Part shown: positions 34,438-43,244 of the stretch, in pieces | How positions within the stretch are numbered: the first letter of the stretch is position 1 | Layout of the letters: every line of letters starts with the position of its first letter | From: Algoriphagus sp. | GTDB lineage: Bacteria; Bacteroidota; Bacteroidia; Cytophagales; Cyclobacteriaceae | Length of the DNA: 64,000 bases | Direction of reading: 5' to 3' | NCBI GenBank assembly: GCA_021298245.1 | Contig: JAJTDZ010000003.1 | Coordinates: 1-64,000 of the forward strand | The notes under the pieces: generated by a model | The model's database searches: none | What the model was told of the DNA's origin: nothing | The model's input: the letters and a program-made list of their open reading frames with translations, nothing else | Position numbers and translations under genes: made by a program

Positions 34438-35664
34438 ATGAAAATTGGTATTATCCGTGAGGGTAAAGTTCCTCCGGATCATCGTACCCCGTTTACGCCC
34501 ACTAGTTTAAAAGAGATTCTTTTGGCCTACGGATCCAAATTTTCGTTTTGTGTACAATCTAGTCCTTTGCGATGTTTTTCCGATCAGGAGTACACCCGGT
34601 TGGGGATTGACGTAGTGGAAGATATTTCTCAGGCAGATCTTTTATTTGGGGTAAAAGAAGTCCCTATTTCTCAGTTGATTCCTGGTAAAACGTATTTTTT
34701 CTTTTCCCATACCTTGAAAAAGCAAGCCAGAAATAGGGCACTGCTGCAGGCTATCCTATCCAAATCCATTCGTTTGATTGATTACGAAGCGCTCAAAAAT
34801 GAAGAGGGAGCTCGGGTAGTTGCCTTTGGAAGATGGGCAGGTATCGTAGGGGCTTACAATGCTTTCTGGACTTATGGCAGAAAGACAGGCTTATTTGAAT
34901 TGAGAAGGGCGGTGGAATGCGAGGACTTGGAAGATTTGAAGCAAGAACTTAAAAAGGTGGTCCTTCCTCCCATAAAAATTGTAGTTACAGGGAAAGGCAG
35001 GGTAGGAAAAGGGGTCCTTGAGATTCTGAAAATCCTAGAAATAAAGGAGGTAAGCCCAAAGGAATTTATTCATGACTATTTTGAGGAAGCGGTTTTTGTA
35101 GCCCTGTCCTCCTCAGATTACTACCGCAGAAAATCAGATGGGGGATACGATCAAAGTCAATTTTATACTTCTCCAGAAGGATACGAAAGCTATTTTTTGA
35201 AATTTGCGGAAGTAGCCGAACTCTTGATTGCAGCTGCTTTTTGGGATCCTCGAGCCCCAAGGCTCTTTGATCTGAGGGATCTCTCTTCCTCAGAATTTTC
35301 AATCTCCGTCATAGCAGATATTACTTGCGATATAGATGGTTCGATTCCCACCACGCATAGGGCTTCAAGTATAGCCGATCCAGTATACGATATAGATCGA
35401 ATTACTACCAGAGAATTACCCGCTTTTGGCAAGCAAGATAGTATATCGGTCATGGCCATTGACAATCTTCCTTGTGAGCTGCCTAGGGAAGCTTCTTCTG
35501 AATTTTCAGAGCAACTTAGTACCTGGGTGATTCCAGCACTTTTGAGTGAGCCTTCCCCCATTCTAGAAAGGGCTACCATTGCTAGGGATGGAGATTTGAC
35601 GCTGGAATACATGTACCTCAGCGATTATGTAAGCGATAAGGAAGCTGAAGATGAACAAGATTAA
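34438..35664 (+). CDS. Saccharopine/alanine dehydrogenase-like NAD(P)-dependent oxidoreductase
   Basis: A 408-residue protein with the AlaDH/PNT N-terminal domain and an NAD-binding domain. GIIREGKVPPDHRTPFTP gives the start; Lys73 and His91 (LLFGVKEVP and FFFSHTLKKQ) match the catalytic Lys-His pair of lysine-forming saccharopine dehydrogenase, and VTGKGRVGKGVLEIL is the nucleotide-binding loop. The length is near that of yeast Lys1. The function is likely in lysine or 2-aminoadipate metabolism, but alanine dehydrogenase-like activity is possible. The end overlaps deoC by 14 bp. A structured leader lies upstream. Confidence 0.75.
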   Translation: MKIGIIREGKVPPDHRTPFTPTSLKEILLAYGSKFSFCVQSSPLRCFSDQEYTRLGIDVVEDISQADLLFGVKEVPISQLIPGKTYFFFSHTLKKQARNRALLQAILSKSIRLIDYEALKNEEGARVVAFGRWAGIVGAYNAFWTYGRKTGLFELRRAVECEDLEDLKQELKKVVLPPIKIVVTGKGRVGKGVLEILKILEIKEVSPKEFIHDYFEEAVFVALSSSDYYRRKSDGGYDQSQFYTSPEGYESYFLKFAEVAELLIAAAFWDPRAPRLFDLRDLSSSEFSISVIADITCDIDGSIPTTHRASSIADPVYDIDRITTRELPAFGKQDSISVMAIDNLPCELPREASSEFSEQLSTWVIPALLSEPSPILERATIARDGDLTLEYMYLSDYVSDKEAEDEQD

Positions 35665-36322
35665 ACTCAATAGATACCTGGAATCTACCTTGCTCAAGCC
35701 AACGCTTACCGATAAGGAGGTAGATCTCCTGGTATTGGAAGCCGTGGAGGAGCAATTTGTAGGGGTGTGTGTGCCTCCCTTTTGGGTGAAAAAAGTTAAA
35801 AGAGAGCTACGAGAAGAAGACATTCAGGTAGTTACCGTCATTGGATTTCCATTTGGATACGAAACAACAGAAACCAAAGTGGCTCAATTGAAAACAGCCC
35901 TTACCGATGGAGCCGATGAATTGGACATGGTCTGGTCCCAAACTGCTTTTCATTCGGGAATGACCTGGCCAAAAATTGAAATCGCCCAGCTGGCTAAAAT
36001 CTGTCACCAAGAGGAGAGGGTACTAAAAGTAATTATTGAGACTGCTTACTTGACCCCTTCCCAGATTCAAGAAGCGTGTATCATTTGCCAAGATGCAGGG
36101 GCGGATTTTGTCAAAACGTCCACAGGATTTGCACCTCATGGAGCTACATTGGAAGATATAGCGCTCATGCGAGAGACGCTTCCTTCTACGGTTGGAGTAA
36201 AAGCCAGTGGTGGAATAAAAACCTTAGAATTTGCCCTTGACTTGATTCAAGCTGGAGCTGATCGCATAGGTACTAGCGCAGCTAAATCCTTAATGGAGGC
36301 CTGGAGGGCATGCCATTCCTAA
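35651..36322 (+). CDS. deoC: Deoxyribose-phosphate aldolase
   Basis: DeoC cleaves 2-deoxyribose 5-phosphate into glyceraldehyde 3-phosphate and acetaldehyde during deoxynucleoside breakdown. The 223-residue TIM-barrel protein shows ESTLLKPTLT, VTVIGFPFGYETTETK, GADELDMVW, ADFVKTSTGFAPHGAT (Schiff-base Lys) and GVKASGGIKT (second catalytic Lys). Size is normal for the family. The ATG lies within the last 14 bp of the saccharopine dehydrogenase-like gene, so translation is probably coupled. The stop lies 3 bp within the convergent Na/Pi gene's stop region. Confidence 0.93.
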   Translation: MNKIKLNRYLESTLLKPTLTDKEVDLLVLEAVEEQFVGVCVPPFWVKKVKRELREEDIQVVTVIGFPFGYETTETKVAQLKTALTDGADELDMVWSQTAFHSGMTWPKIEIAQLAKICHQEERVLKVIIETAYLTPSQIQEACIICQDAGADFVKTSTGFAPHGATLEDIALMRETLPSTVGVKASGGIKTLEFALDLIQAGADRIGTSAAKSLMEAWRACHS

Positions 36323-37425
36323 ATTTTGTTTAGATAAATCAGCACCAAAGGAAGAATAAAAAAGGTCAACAGAATATAGGCAAATACCACTACTCGGTAA
36401 CTAGTAGATGCTTTACCCATAAAATTTGCCAATCCTACTGGAATTCTTCTGATTGCAGCAAAGGGTAAAAATACCAATGCCCCAACGCTATTAAAGAGCA
36501 CGTGGACCAAAGCTAGGGCGATAGCTGCCTCCGGTTTGTATATGGAAGCAATCACGGCCGTGATGGTGGTCCCGATATTCGCCCCGACAATAAATGGGAA
36601 AGCTTTTCTGACCGATACTTTTTTGCTAGCAACCAATGGAACAACCAAGCAGGTGGTCACGGTGCTGGACTGAATAGCAGCGGTGAAAAATAGGCCATAA
36701 AAAAATCCAAGGCCTGTTTTTTGAAAGATCACTTTATTGATGTCCTTAAATGAATTTTTCACAAAGGAGCTGTAAACCGAGGAAGACAAAAATTTGATGG
36801 CTAAAAATACCAGGATTACAGAAATCGCAACCGCCAACAAGGGGTATCGTAACTGGGTAATTACCCAGGAGGTCAAGTCTCTTGTAAATAGTTTGTTGTA
36901 AACGATGGGGCCTTCAAAGGAATTGTCTGAAGCAAACCAGTCCGCAATGGTAGCTGCTGTATTGGAAAGAAAACCGAAATAAAGTTCTAGAGGGAAAAGA
37001 AGAACTACGGTCAAAATATTAAAAATATCATGGGAGATGCCTGCTGAGAAAGCCCTTCGGAATTCCTTCTTATTCATGATATAAGACAAAGACACCAAAG
37101 TAGAAGTCAGGGTAGTACCAATATTGGCTCCAAGTACGATAGGCACCGCTTGTTGCAAGGTTAGGTTGCCTGAGGCAACTATTGCCACCACACTTGCGGT
37201 TACCGTAGAACTGCTATGTATTAAAGCAGTAACTAAAATCCCAATAAATAAACTGATAAAGGGATTTTGCGTGGCCGAAAGAAAATCCTTTACAATTCCC
37301 TCGTTGATATTTCCTACCCCTATAGTCAGCAAGTCGATGGCGAAAATAAAAAGTAATAAAGCCAGAAATACTTTTAGGTATTGGAGAATCTTGGAGGGTT
37401 TAGAGGACGGATGAAGTTCTTCCAA
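36319..37425 (-). CDS. Na+/phosphate cotransporter family protein (NptA-like)
   Basis: A 368-residue inner-membrane protein of the Na/Pi-cotransporter II family. It has about eight to nine helices and two inverted repeats, seen as ALIHSSSTVTASVVAIVAS with GANIGTTLTS in the first half and AAIQSSTVTTCLVV with GANIGTTITAV in the second. These Gln/His-Ser-Ser and GANIGTT motifs are the family hallmarks. Usually such proteins carry a PhoU-like tail; here it is absent, so it is the short form. Beside it, the gene at 37659 encodes a PiT-like protein, making this a possible phosphate-uptake locus. Confidence 0.88.
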   Translation of the reverse strand: MEELHPSSKPSKILQYLKVFLALLLFIFAIDLLTIGVGNINEGIVKDFLSATQNPFISLFIGILVTALIHSSSTVTASVVAIVASGNLTLQQAVPIVLGANIGTTLTSTLVSLSYIMNKKEFRRAFSAGISHDIFNILTVVLLFPLELYFGFLSNTAATIADWFASDNSFEGPIVYNKLFTRDLTSWVITQLRYPLLAVAISVILVFLAIKFLSSSVYSSFVKNSFKDINKVIFQKTGLGFFYGLFFTAAIQSSTVTTCLVVPLVASKKVSVRKAFPFIVGANIGTTITAVIASIYKPEAAIALALVHVLFNSVGALVFLPFAAIRRIPVGLANFMGKASTSYRVVVFAYILLTFFILPLVLIYLNKI

Positions 37426-37658
37426 GGCAAAAATGGACTAAATGGGACCTACAGCAACAAACATTTCTCTTTTGATGGTACCTGCGTAAGTAGGGAGGCC
37501 TTTTCAAAAGATATTCCTTACAAAAGTTGACTTTTTTTTCTCTAAAATCAATTTTTAGACTGCCCAAGCCCCTAAGTTTTCCTTATTTTAACAATTTAAT
37601 AATACGTGTTGCCGAATATCTTGAGTAATTTTAGTCCCAATCTCACCTTCTCATTCCT

Positions 37659-38795
37659 ATGGCCAAGCAAAAGCCAATAGATCAAAATATTAATCAGCAA
37701 AAACTTTCAAAAAAGACGTACTGGATCTTTGATTTAGCAAAAAGTGAACGACCGTTTTTGATCATTACTTGTATCCTGATTTCCATTGCTGCGCTGATTA
37801 CTGATTATACATATGCGGCCATGTGGTTTGGATTTGCCTTGGCAGCCTATTCCGCCATAGCGAATGATAGCATTCAGACCATAGGAACGTTTATCGTTTC
37901 CAACCAAGCCACCAAATGGTATTGGCTCTGGCTGTTTATTGGCTTGATCTGGGTGGTAACCATCACCTACAGTTGGTTTGTGTTCAATGGGGATGTTTCT
38001 TTTCAATTGCTTACCACTAAGGGCTTACAAAAGGCTCCGGTAGGTTTTGAATTTCTTCAATTAGCTGCCCCCATAGTACTCTTGATAATGACCCGCATGA
38101 GATGGCCGGTTTCTACTACCTTTTTATTGTTAAATGTATTTACTAGTGAAGCCGGGACTATTGTCTCTGTAGTTCAAAAAAGTCTTTCCGGGTACTTTTT
38201 AGCGTTCGTATTGGCGATTCTGGTTTGGTTTGTCCTAGAGCGCTTTGTAGAAAATTATCTAAAAGGCAAAGCCAGACCCTACTGGATGGTCCTGCAATGG
38301 ATTACTTCTGGGACGCTATGGGCGGTTTGGATCATGCAGGATGCGGCCAACATTGCTGTTTTTTTGCCTCGGCAACTCGATACTATGGAGTTTATTGCCT
38401 ACACTGGGTTTGTATTTTTTGGATTAGGACTAATATTTTACCTGAAAGGGGATAAAATCCAAGATATCATCAACGAGAAAACAAATGTTACCGATGTGCG
38501 CGCTGCTACCTTGGTAGACTTGGTCTATGCGGTGATCTTATTCTATTTCAAGATGTATAACAATATTCCTATGAGTACTACCTGGGTATTCATTGGCTTA
38601 TTAGCTGGGCGAGAATTTGCTATCGCCCTAGGAAAGCATGAAAAATCCAGCAAGAAAACAGCCTGGTTGGTAAGGGCATTTAGACTGGCTAGAAAAGACA
38701 TAGGGAAGGCTCTAGCGGGGTTAGTGGTTTCCTTGATTTTGGCGGTCATCATCAATAAGGGTGTCCGAGATGAGATTTTTGCACTTTTCCAGTAA
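37659..38795 (+). CDS. Polytopic membrane protein, divergent PiT phosphate permease-like
   Basis: A 378-residue protein with about nine to ten predicted helices. Although not obviously annotated by plain similarity, it carries both halves of the inorganic phosphate transporter (PiT) repeat: SAIANDSIQTIGTFIVSNQ (residues 65-83) resembles the GANDxxNxxGT motif, and RWPVSTTFL (148-156) resembles PVSTTH; the second half has WIMQDAANIAVFLPRQ (224-239) and NNIPMSTTWV (301-310). Duplication and spacing agree with PiT. Substrate could be phosphate or another anion. It is divergent from the Na/Pi cotransporter gene, with 233 bp between their starts. It is 12 bp upstream of tadA. Confidence 0.7.
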   Translation: MAKQKPIDQNINQQKLSKKTYWIFDLAKSERPFLIITCILISIAALITDYTYAAMWFGFALAAYSAIANDSIQTIGTFIVSNQATKWYWLWLFIGLIWVVTITYSWFVFNGDVSFQLLTTKGLQKAPVGFEFLQLAAPIVLLIMTRMRWPVSTTFLLLNVFTSEAGTIVSVVQKSLSGYFLAFVLAILVWFVLERFVENYLKGKARPYWMVLQWITSGTLWAVWIMQDAANIAVFLPRQLDTMEFIAYTGFVFFGLGLIFYLKGDKIQDIINEKTNVTDVRAATLVDLVYAVILFYFKMYNNIPMSTTWVFIGLLAGREFAIALGKHEKSSKKTAWLVRAFRLARKDIGKALAGLVVSLILAVIINKGVRDEIFALFQ

Positions 38796-38807
38796 ACCGC
38801 AGGATCC

Positions 38808-39260
38808 TTGGAACTTTATTCTCACGAATATTTTATGAATGAGGCTTTAAAGCAGGCCAAAATTGCTTTTGAAGAGGGGGAAGTTCCTGTAGGAGCGGTA
38901 ATTGTTTCCAAGAACAAAGTGATTGCGAAGGCTTACAATCAAACGGAAAAGCTATCGGATGTCACGGCGCATGCAGAGATTTTAGCGATTACTGCGGCAT
39001 CCAATTACCTGGGATCAAAATACCTGGTGGATTGTAGGATGTACATTACCTTGGAGCCTTGTCCCATGTGTGCTGGAGCATTGTATTGGGCTCAACTTCC
39101 AGAAATTTATCTGGGAGCTTCTGACCCAAAGAGGGGATACCGTAGTTGCAATCCAGACATGCTACATCCCAAGGCGAAAGTCTATGCTGGGATTTTAGAA
39201 AAAGAATCCTCCCAATTGCTGCTTGATTTTTTTCAAAAAATGCGAAAAAAGTTATCCTAG
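38808..39260 (+). CDS. tadA: tRNA-specific adenosine deaminase
   Basis: TadA converts A34 to inosine in the anticodon wobble position of tRNA-Arg. The 150-residue protein has the zinc-deaminase motif VTAHAEILAI (His and catalytic Glu) and LEPCPMCAGALYWAQ (two Cys). The N-terminus SHEYFMNEALKQAKIAFEEGEVPVGAVIV is the normal TadA start, and it is only kept if translation begins at the TTG at 38808; no ATG lies upstream before an in-frame stop at 38793. A shorter start at the ATG 38835 would lose HEYF. Some family members act on free guanine or cytosine. Confidence 0.88.
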   Translation: MELYSHEYFMNEALKQAKIAFEEGEVPVGAVIVSKNKVIAKAYNQTEKLSDVTAHAEILAITAASNYLGSKYLVDCRMYITLEPCPMCAGALYWAQLPEIYLGASDPKRGYRSCNPDMLHPKAKVYAGILEKESSQLLLDFFQKMRKKLS

Positions 39261-39349
39261 ATAGATAGAACTTTTTGACGATAAACTTCGTTTTTATATG
39301 ATGTGAAGTTGTTTCCTACTAAATTTATAGCTTACTAAATCTTATTCTT

Positions 39350-39955
39350 ATGGCTTTTGAACTTCCCGCTTTACCCTATTCCTTTACTGCACTTGAGCCC
39401 CACATAGATGCGCGCACTATGGAAATTCATCATGGCAAGCACCACAATGCCTATGTGACCAATCTCAATGCCGCCATTGCGGGTACTCCCCTTGAAGGTA
39501 AATCTTTGGAAGAATTGATGAAAGTTGCTGGCTCCAATACGGCTGTAAGAAACAATGGAGGCGGACATTGGAACCATAGTTTGTTTTGGCAAATTCTCTC
39601 TCCTTCAGGAGGGGGACTTCCTAGCGGAGAACTTGGGGCTGCCATAGATGCAAAATTTGGGTCCTTCGAAGCATTTAAAGAAACTTTTTCAAAAGCTGCA
39701 GCTACTCGATTTGGTTCGGGATGGGCTTGGTTATGTGTGGATACCAAAAAAGAATTATGCGTTTGTTCCTCTCCCAATCAAGATAATCCTCTCATGGATG
39801 TTTCCGAATGTCCTGGGACACCCATCTTGGGGCTAGATGTTTGGGAACATGCCTATTACCTGCATTATCAAAATCGTAGACCCGATTACATTTCTGCTTT
39901 TTGGAATGTAATCAATTGGCAAGAAGTAAGCAGAAGATACGCTGCTGCCAAATAA
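39350..39955 (+). CDS. sodA: Superoxide dismutase (Fe/Mn family, Mn-like)
   Basis: A 201-residue Fe/Mn superoxide dismutase that turns superoxide into oxygen and hydrogen peroxide. Metal ligands are His27, His76 (in GGHWNH), Asp163 and His167 (DVWEHAYY). Two second-sphere positions point to the manganese type: Gly-Gly before HWNH in place of the Ala-Gln of iron enzymes, and Gln in [10 protein letters not shown]. There is no signal peptide, so the enzyme is cytoplasmic. The metal choice is inferred from these residues only. The gene is followed by a strong terminator. Confidence 0.92.
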   Translation: MAFELPALPYSFTALEPHIDARTMEIHHGKHHNAYVTNLNAAIAGTPLEGKSLEELMKVAGSNTAVRNNGGGHWNHSLFWQILSPSGGGLPSGELGAAIDAKFGSFEAFKETFSKAAATRFGSGWAWLCVDTKKELCVCSSPNQDNPLMDVSECPGTPILGLDVWEHAYYLHYQNRRPDYISAFWNVINWQEVSRRYAAAK

Positions 39956-39980
39956 CTGTTTTTTTTACTTGGTTTTCTCA

Positions 39981-40011
39981 CTCCCAGGCAGGAATGCTTG
40001 GGAGTTTTTTT
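39981..40011 (+). terminator. Intrinsic terminator after superoxide dismutase
   Basis: CTCCCAGGCA and TGCTTGGGAG pair over ten positions (one G-T pair) around a GGAA loop, followed by TTTTTTT. Confidence 0.9.
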
Positions 40012-40169
40012 GTTCCATTTTGAAAAAAATACTGTTCGAAAATGTGACATTATTTTTACCCTACGTATTCATCATGCCCTTTTTGAAATATTTGAGGGCA
40101 TTTTTTGAATTGGCACAACCTTTTCTTAAGGTTCTGCATCTTATTGAAAACTAAACCAACCTATTTCCT

Positions 40170-42605
40170 ATGAAGCGTTCTCGCTTTTTTTCATTCGCCT
40201 TTTTTGTCTATTTCTTAGGGGTAAGCACGCTGTCAGCGACTCCAATAGTACCTTCTCTACTACGAGGAAAAATCGTAGACCAGAAAGGACAAGCCATAGC
40301 CTATGCCAATGTTGCCTTGGTTGCGGAGGAAGGGACGCTTCTAGATGGGGCTGTTTCAGGAGAGGATGGAAATTTTTCCATTACCTCCGCCAAATCTGGA
40401 AAAGTAAAGTTGGTGGTTTCCTCCCTGGGCTACACTACGCATACTTCTGAAGAATTTTTCCTAGAGCCTGGATTAGACAAAGACTTCGGGGCGTTAACCT
40501 TGGTTGAGGAAGTGACAGGATTAGATGAGGTCACTGTCAAGGCTTCCCGTCCTCAAATAATCATTGAACCTGACAAGACGATTGTCAACGTGGAGGGTAC
40601 AGTAATGGCCGAGGGAGCCAATGCTTTGGATGTATTAGGCAGATCACCTGGAATCTTTATCAATGCTGAAGGAATTATAAATCTGAATGGAAGAACAGGG
40701 GTGACCGTGATGATCAATGATAGGCCTACCTACATGAGCGCAACCGATCTTGCCAATTTTCTTCGTTCCATGCCAGCAGATAATATCAAAAGCATTGAGG
40801 TCATTACCAGCCCCTCCGCTCGTTTTGATGCTGAAGGTGCTGCTGGGGTGATCAATATTCAGTTGAAAAAGAATACCGTAGAGGGTGTTTTTGGTAATGT
40901 ACAAGTAGGTGGGAGGTACAATGGAAGTGGAGCTCCTACTACAGGAATAACCTTAAATGTTAAAAATAGAAGGTTGACCACCAACGGGACCTTCAATTAC
41001 AACGAATTTGTAGAGTTAAACGACTTAGAGATTGAAAGAAATTTTGTCTTGGATCAAGGGGTCTCTACTTTTCTTCAAGAATCCACCATCAAAGAAAGAA
41101 TTAAAACGCCCTCCTTTACTGGTTCTGCCAACTATGAGTTAAGTCCCAAGCAGAATATTGGCATCAACGTTCAAGCCTCTACTTCCACAGACAAGGGATT
41201 AAATACTTCGGGCACTCAAATTTCTGAACCCCTGACTCCACTCACCAAAGGTATCGTCTCCTCCAATGCTTCGGGCGGGAAAAGAGATCGCTTCTTTACC
41301 AATTTTCACTACGACGCCAAGCTGGATACCCTAGGATCCAAGTTTTCTGCAGATATAGATTTAACCGTATTGGACTTGGAAAGCGATGCGCTTTTGGACA
41401 ATACCTACAGTACCGCAACCGACCCCATCCGGTATTCAAAGGATCGTGTCCAAACGCTCAATGACATGTTTTATACCATCTTGACTGCAAAGCTGGATTG
41501 GGAGAAGTATTTAAAGGGGGGCAAAGTGCTTGAAGCTGGGCTTAAAGGAAGCTGGGTGGAATCGGATAATAATCTGGACTTAAGTAGGGGCCTAGGTGAA
41601 GGCGCCTTATTGCCTGATCCTAATTCCAATAATTTTCTCTATTTGGAAAATGTATTGGCAGCGTATACCTCGTTGAAAGGAGACTTGTCTCCGAAACTAT
41701 CCTTTCAAGCAGGATTACGAATGGAGTATTCCGACGTGACGGGCAATTCAAGGACGCTTAATCAAATCAATAAGCAGAAATACACCAACCTTTTTCCAAG
41801 TATTTTTTTGCAGCATAAGGTCAGTGAGCAGTACCAAGTGGTGGTCAATGCGAATAGGAGGATTACTCGACCAAACTATAGATTGCTCAATCCCTTCATC
41901 TACTACATTGACCCCCTTACTTCTGAAAAAGGTAACCCCAATTTGAGACCTCAGTATGCTACCAATTTTGAAATGAATCATATCATCAAAGGGACCTATC
42001 AAATTACTATGGGGTATAGTATTACAGAAAATACCTTTATGCAAATCTTTGAGCAAGACCAAGAAGCAAGAACCTCAACTACTTTCACGGCAAATTTTGA
42101 CAAAACGAAAAACCTTAATTTCCAGGCAGTCCTCCCCATTCCAATAACAAGCTGGTGGAACTCTACGAATCTGCTTCAGACCAATTACAACAAATTTACA
42201 TCTCAAGTAGGCCCTAACTTTTTAGACGTGAGTCAGGTGTCTCATTTAATTAGGAGCCAACACGACTTTACTCTTCCCGCTGGATTTAAATTGGAATTGA
42301 TAGGAATTTATCTCAGCCCTCAAATTTGGGGTCAGGGGAAAATTAAAAGTTTGGCGTGGGTAGATGCTGGGGTCAGCAAATCCTTGATGAAAGATAAGCT
42401 CTCCGTGTCTCTAAATGCCTCTGATCTCTTGAGATCACAATGGATCCGAGCAGCTATCGATTTTGCGGATATTGATACTCGTATCCGACAGTATAGGTAC
42501 GATCAGAGTGTTCGAATCACCTTGAGGTATAATTTTGCCAAAGGCCAAAGTTTTCGTGTGAACTCCAACTCAGGAAGCACGGAGGAGCGAAAAAGGTTGG
42601 ATTGA
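40170..42605 (+). CDS. TonB-dependent outer-membrane receptor with carboxypeptidase-like domain
   Basis: An 811-residue outer-membrane protein of the outer-membrane beta-barrel (OMP_b-brl_3) group. A signal peptide (to about residue 24, VSTLSATP) is followed by a CarboxypepD_reg-like domain (about residues 30-115, LRGKIVDQKGQAIAYANVAL), a plug-like domain (MAEGANALDVLGRSPGIFIN, VITSPSARFDAEGAAGVINI) and a large beta-barrel with aromatic-rich strands such as NTFMQIFEQDQEA. No TonB box or SusD partner is seen beside it. The ligand is not known; such receptors often take up siderophores, peptides or other small molecules. Confidence 0.88.
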   Translation: MKRSRFFSFAFFVYFLGVSTLSATPIVPSLLRGKIVDQKGQAIAYANVALVAEEGTLLDGAVSGEDGNFSITSAKSGKVKLVVSSLGYTTHTSEEFFLEPGLDKDFGALTLVEEVTGLDEVTVKASRPQIIIEPDKTIVNVEGTVMAEGANALDVLGRSPGIFINAEGIINLNGRTGVTVMINDRPTYMSATDLANFLRSMPADNIKSIEVITSPSARFDAEGAAGVINIQLKKNTVEGVFGNVQVGGRYNGSGAPTTGITLNVKNRRLTTNGTFNYNEFVELNDLEIERNFVLDQGVSTFLQESTIKERIKTPSFTGSANYELSPKQNIGINVQASTSTDKGLNTSGTQISEPLTPLTKGIVSSNASGGKRDRFFTNFHYDAKLDTLGSKFSADIDLTVLDLESDALLDNTYSTATDPIRYSKDRVQTLNDMFYTILTAKLDWEKYLKGGKVLEAGLKGSWVESDNNLDLSRGLGEGALLPDPNSNNFLYLENVLAAYTSLKGDLSPKLSFQAGLRMEYSDVTGNSRTLNQINKQKYTNLFPSIFLQHKVSEQYQVVVNANRRITRPNYRLLNPFIYYIDPLTSEKGNPNLRPQYATNFEMNHIIKGTYQITMGYSITENTFMQIFEQDQEARTSTTFTANFDKTKNLNFQAVLPIPITSWWNSTNLLQTNYNKFTSQVGPNFLDVSQVSHLIRSQHDFTLPAGFKLELIGIYLSPQIWGQGKIKSLAWVDAGVSKSLMKDKLSVSLNASDLLRSQWIRAAIDFADIDTRIRQYRYDQSVRITLRYNFAKGQSFRVNSNSGSTEERKRLD

Positions 42606-42656
42606 TAGGGCCCCAAATGCCTAATGAACTGGGGTCTCATGCATCAGTCCAAGGAT

Positions 42657-43121
42657 TTACTTAAAATGATACAAGAAAATCAGTACTCCCGCAAAGGCAG
42701 GCTTGACCTGGTCCTTGATTTCTAGCTTTACCTCTACCTCTGCTTTTACAGTTCCTCGGAGGTTACTTATATTTTTTAAAAAGGCGACTAGACGTACTTC
42801 ACTATCGACCAGCACGGGCTGTGCAAATCGGAGGTGCTCAATGCCGTAATTGATCATCATCTTGAGATTGTACACCTGCACAATCTGTTCCCAGAGGTAA
42901 GGAATTATACTCAAGGTTAGGTAGCCGTGGGCAATGGTATTGCCAAAGGCTCCTTCGGCTTTTGCGCGTACTGGATCGGTATGGATCCATTGATGATCCA
43001 GGGTGGCTTCTGCAAATTGATTGATTTGCTTCTGAGTAACTTGGAAGTAAGGGGAAGCCCCAAGTTCTTTTCCTAGGTAGGATTCAAACTCTTCAAAGCT
43101 GCCGATCGGAATTGGTTTCAT
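42657..43121 (-). CDS. MaoC-like hot-dog dehydratase
   Basis: A 154-residue protein of the MaoC/(R)-enoyl-CoA hydratase family. The active-site motif DHQWIHTDPVRAKAEG (about residues 42-57; catalytic Asp and His) and the later GNTIAHGYLTLSIIPYL (the overhang segment) are present. Such enzymes hydrate trans-2-enoyl-CoA to (R)-3-hydroxyacyl-CoA; a role in fatty-acid degradation is likely but no other beta-oxidation gene is here. Start at the ATG 43121. It is convergent with the TonB-dependent receptor gene. Confidence 0.87.
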   Translation of the reverse strand: MKPIPIGSFEEFESYLGKELGASPYFQVTQKQINQFAEATLDHQWIHTDPVRAKAEGAFGNTIAHGYLTLSIIPYLWEQIVQVYNLKMMINYGIEHLRFAQPVLVDSEVRLVAFLKNISNLRGTVKAEVEVKLEIKDQVKPAFAGVLIFLYHFK

Positions 43122-43244
43122 ATAGGACTAAGTTGAGATTTTGCAGAACTCGAAAATAGGAAAAAGTAAGCAAGGGAATTTTTTCGTCCTTAAAAAAGTT
43201 AGATCTTAGTCTTGCTCCTTTATTCTAGGAGCTCAGTTACGTTA

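Noticed and set aside
39969-40154. Plus-strand frame of 61 codons
   Set aside because: It reads through the superoxide dismutase terminator hairpin and has an AT-driven hydrophobic composition.
42606-42656. GGCCCC and GGGGTC pairing after the TonB receptor gene
   Set aside because: The stem is short with a long loop and no clear T-run, so I do not call it a terminator.
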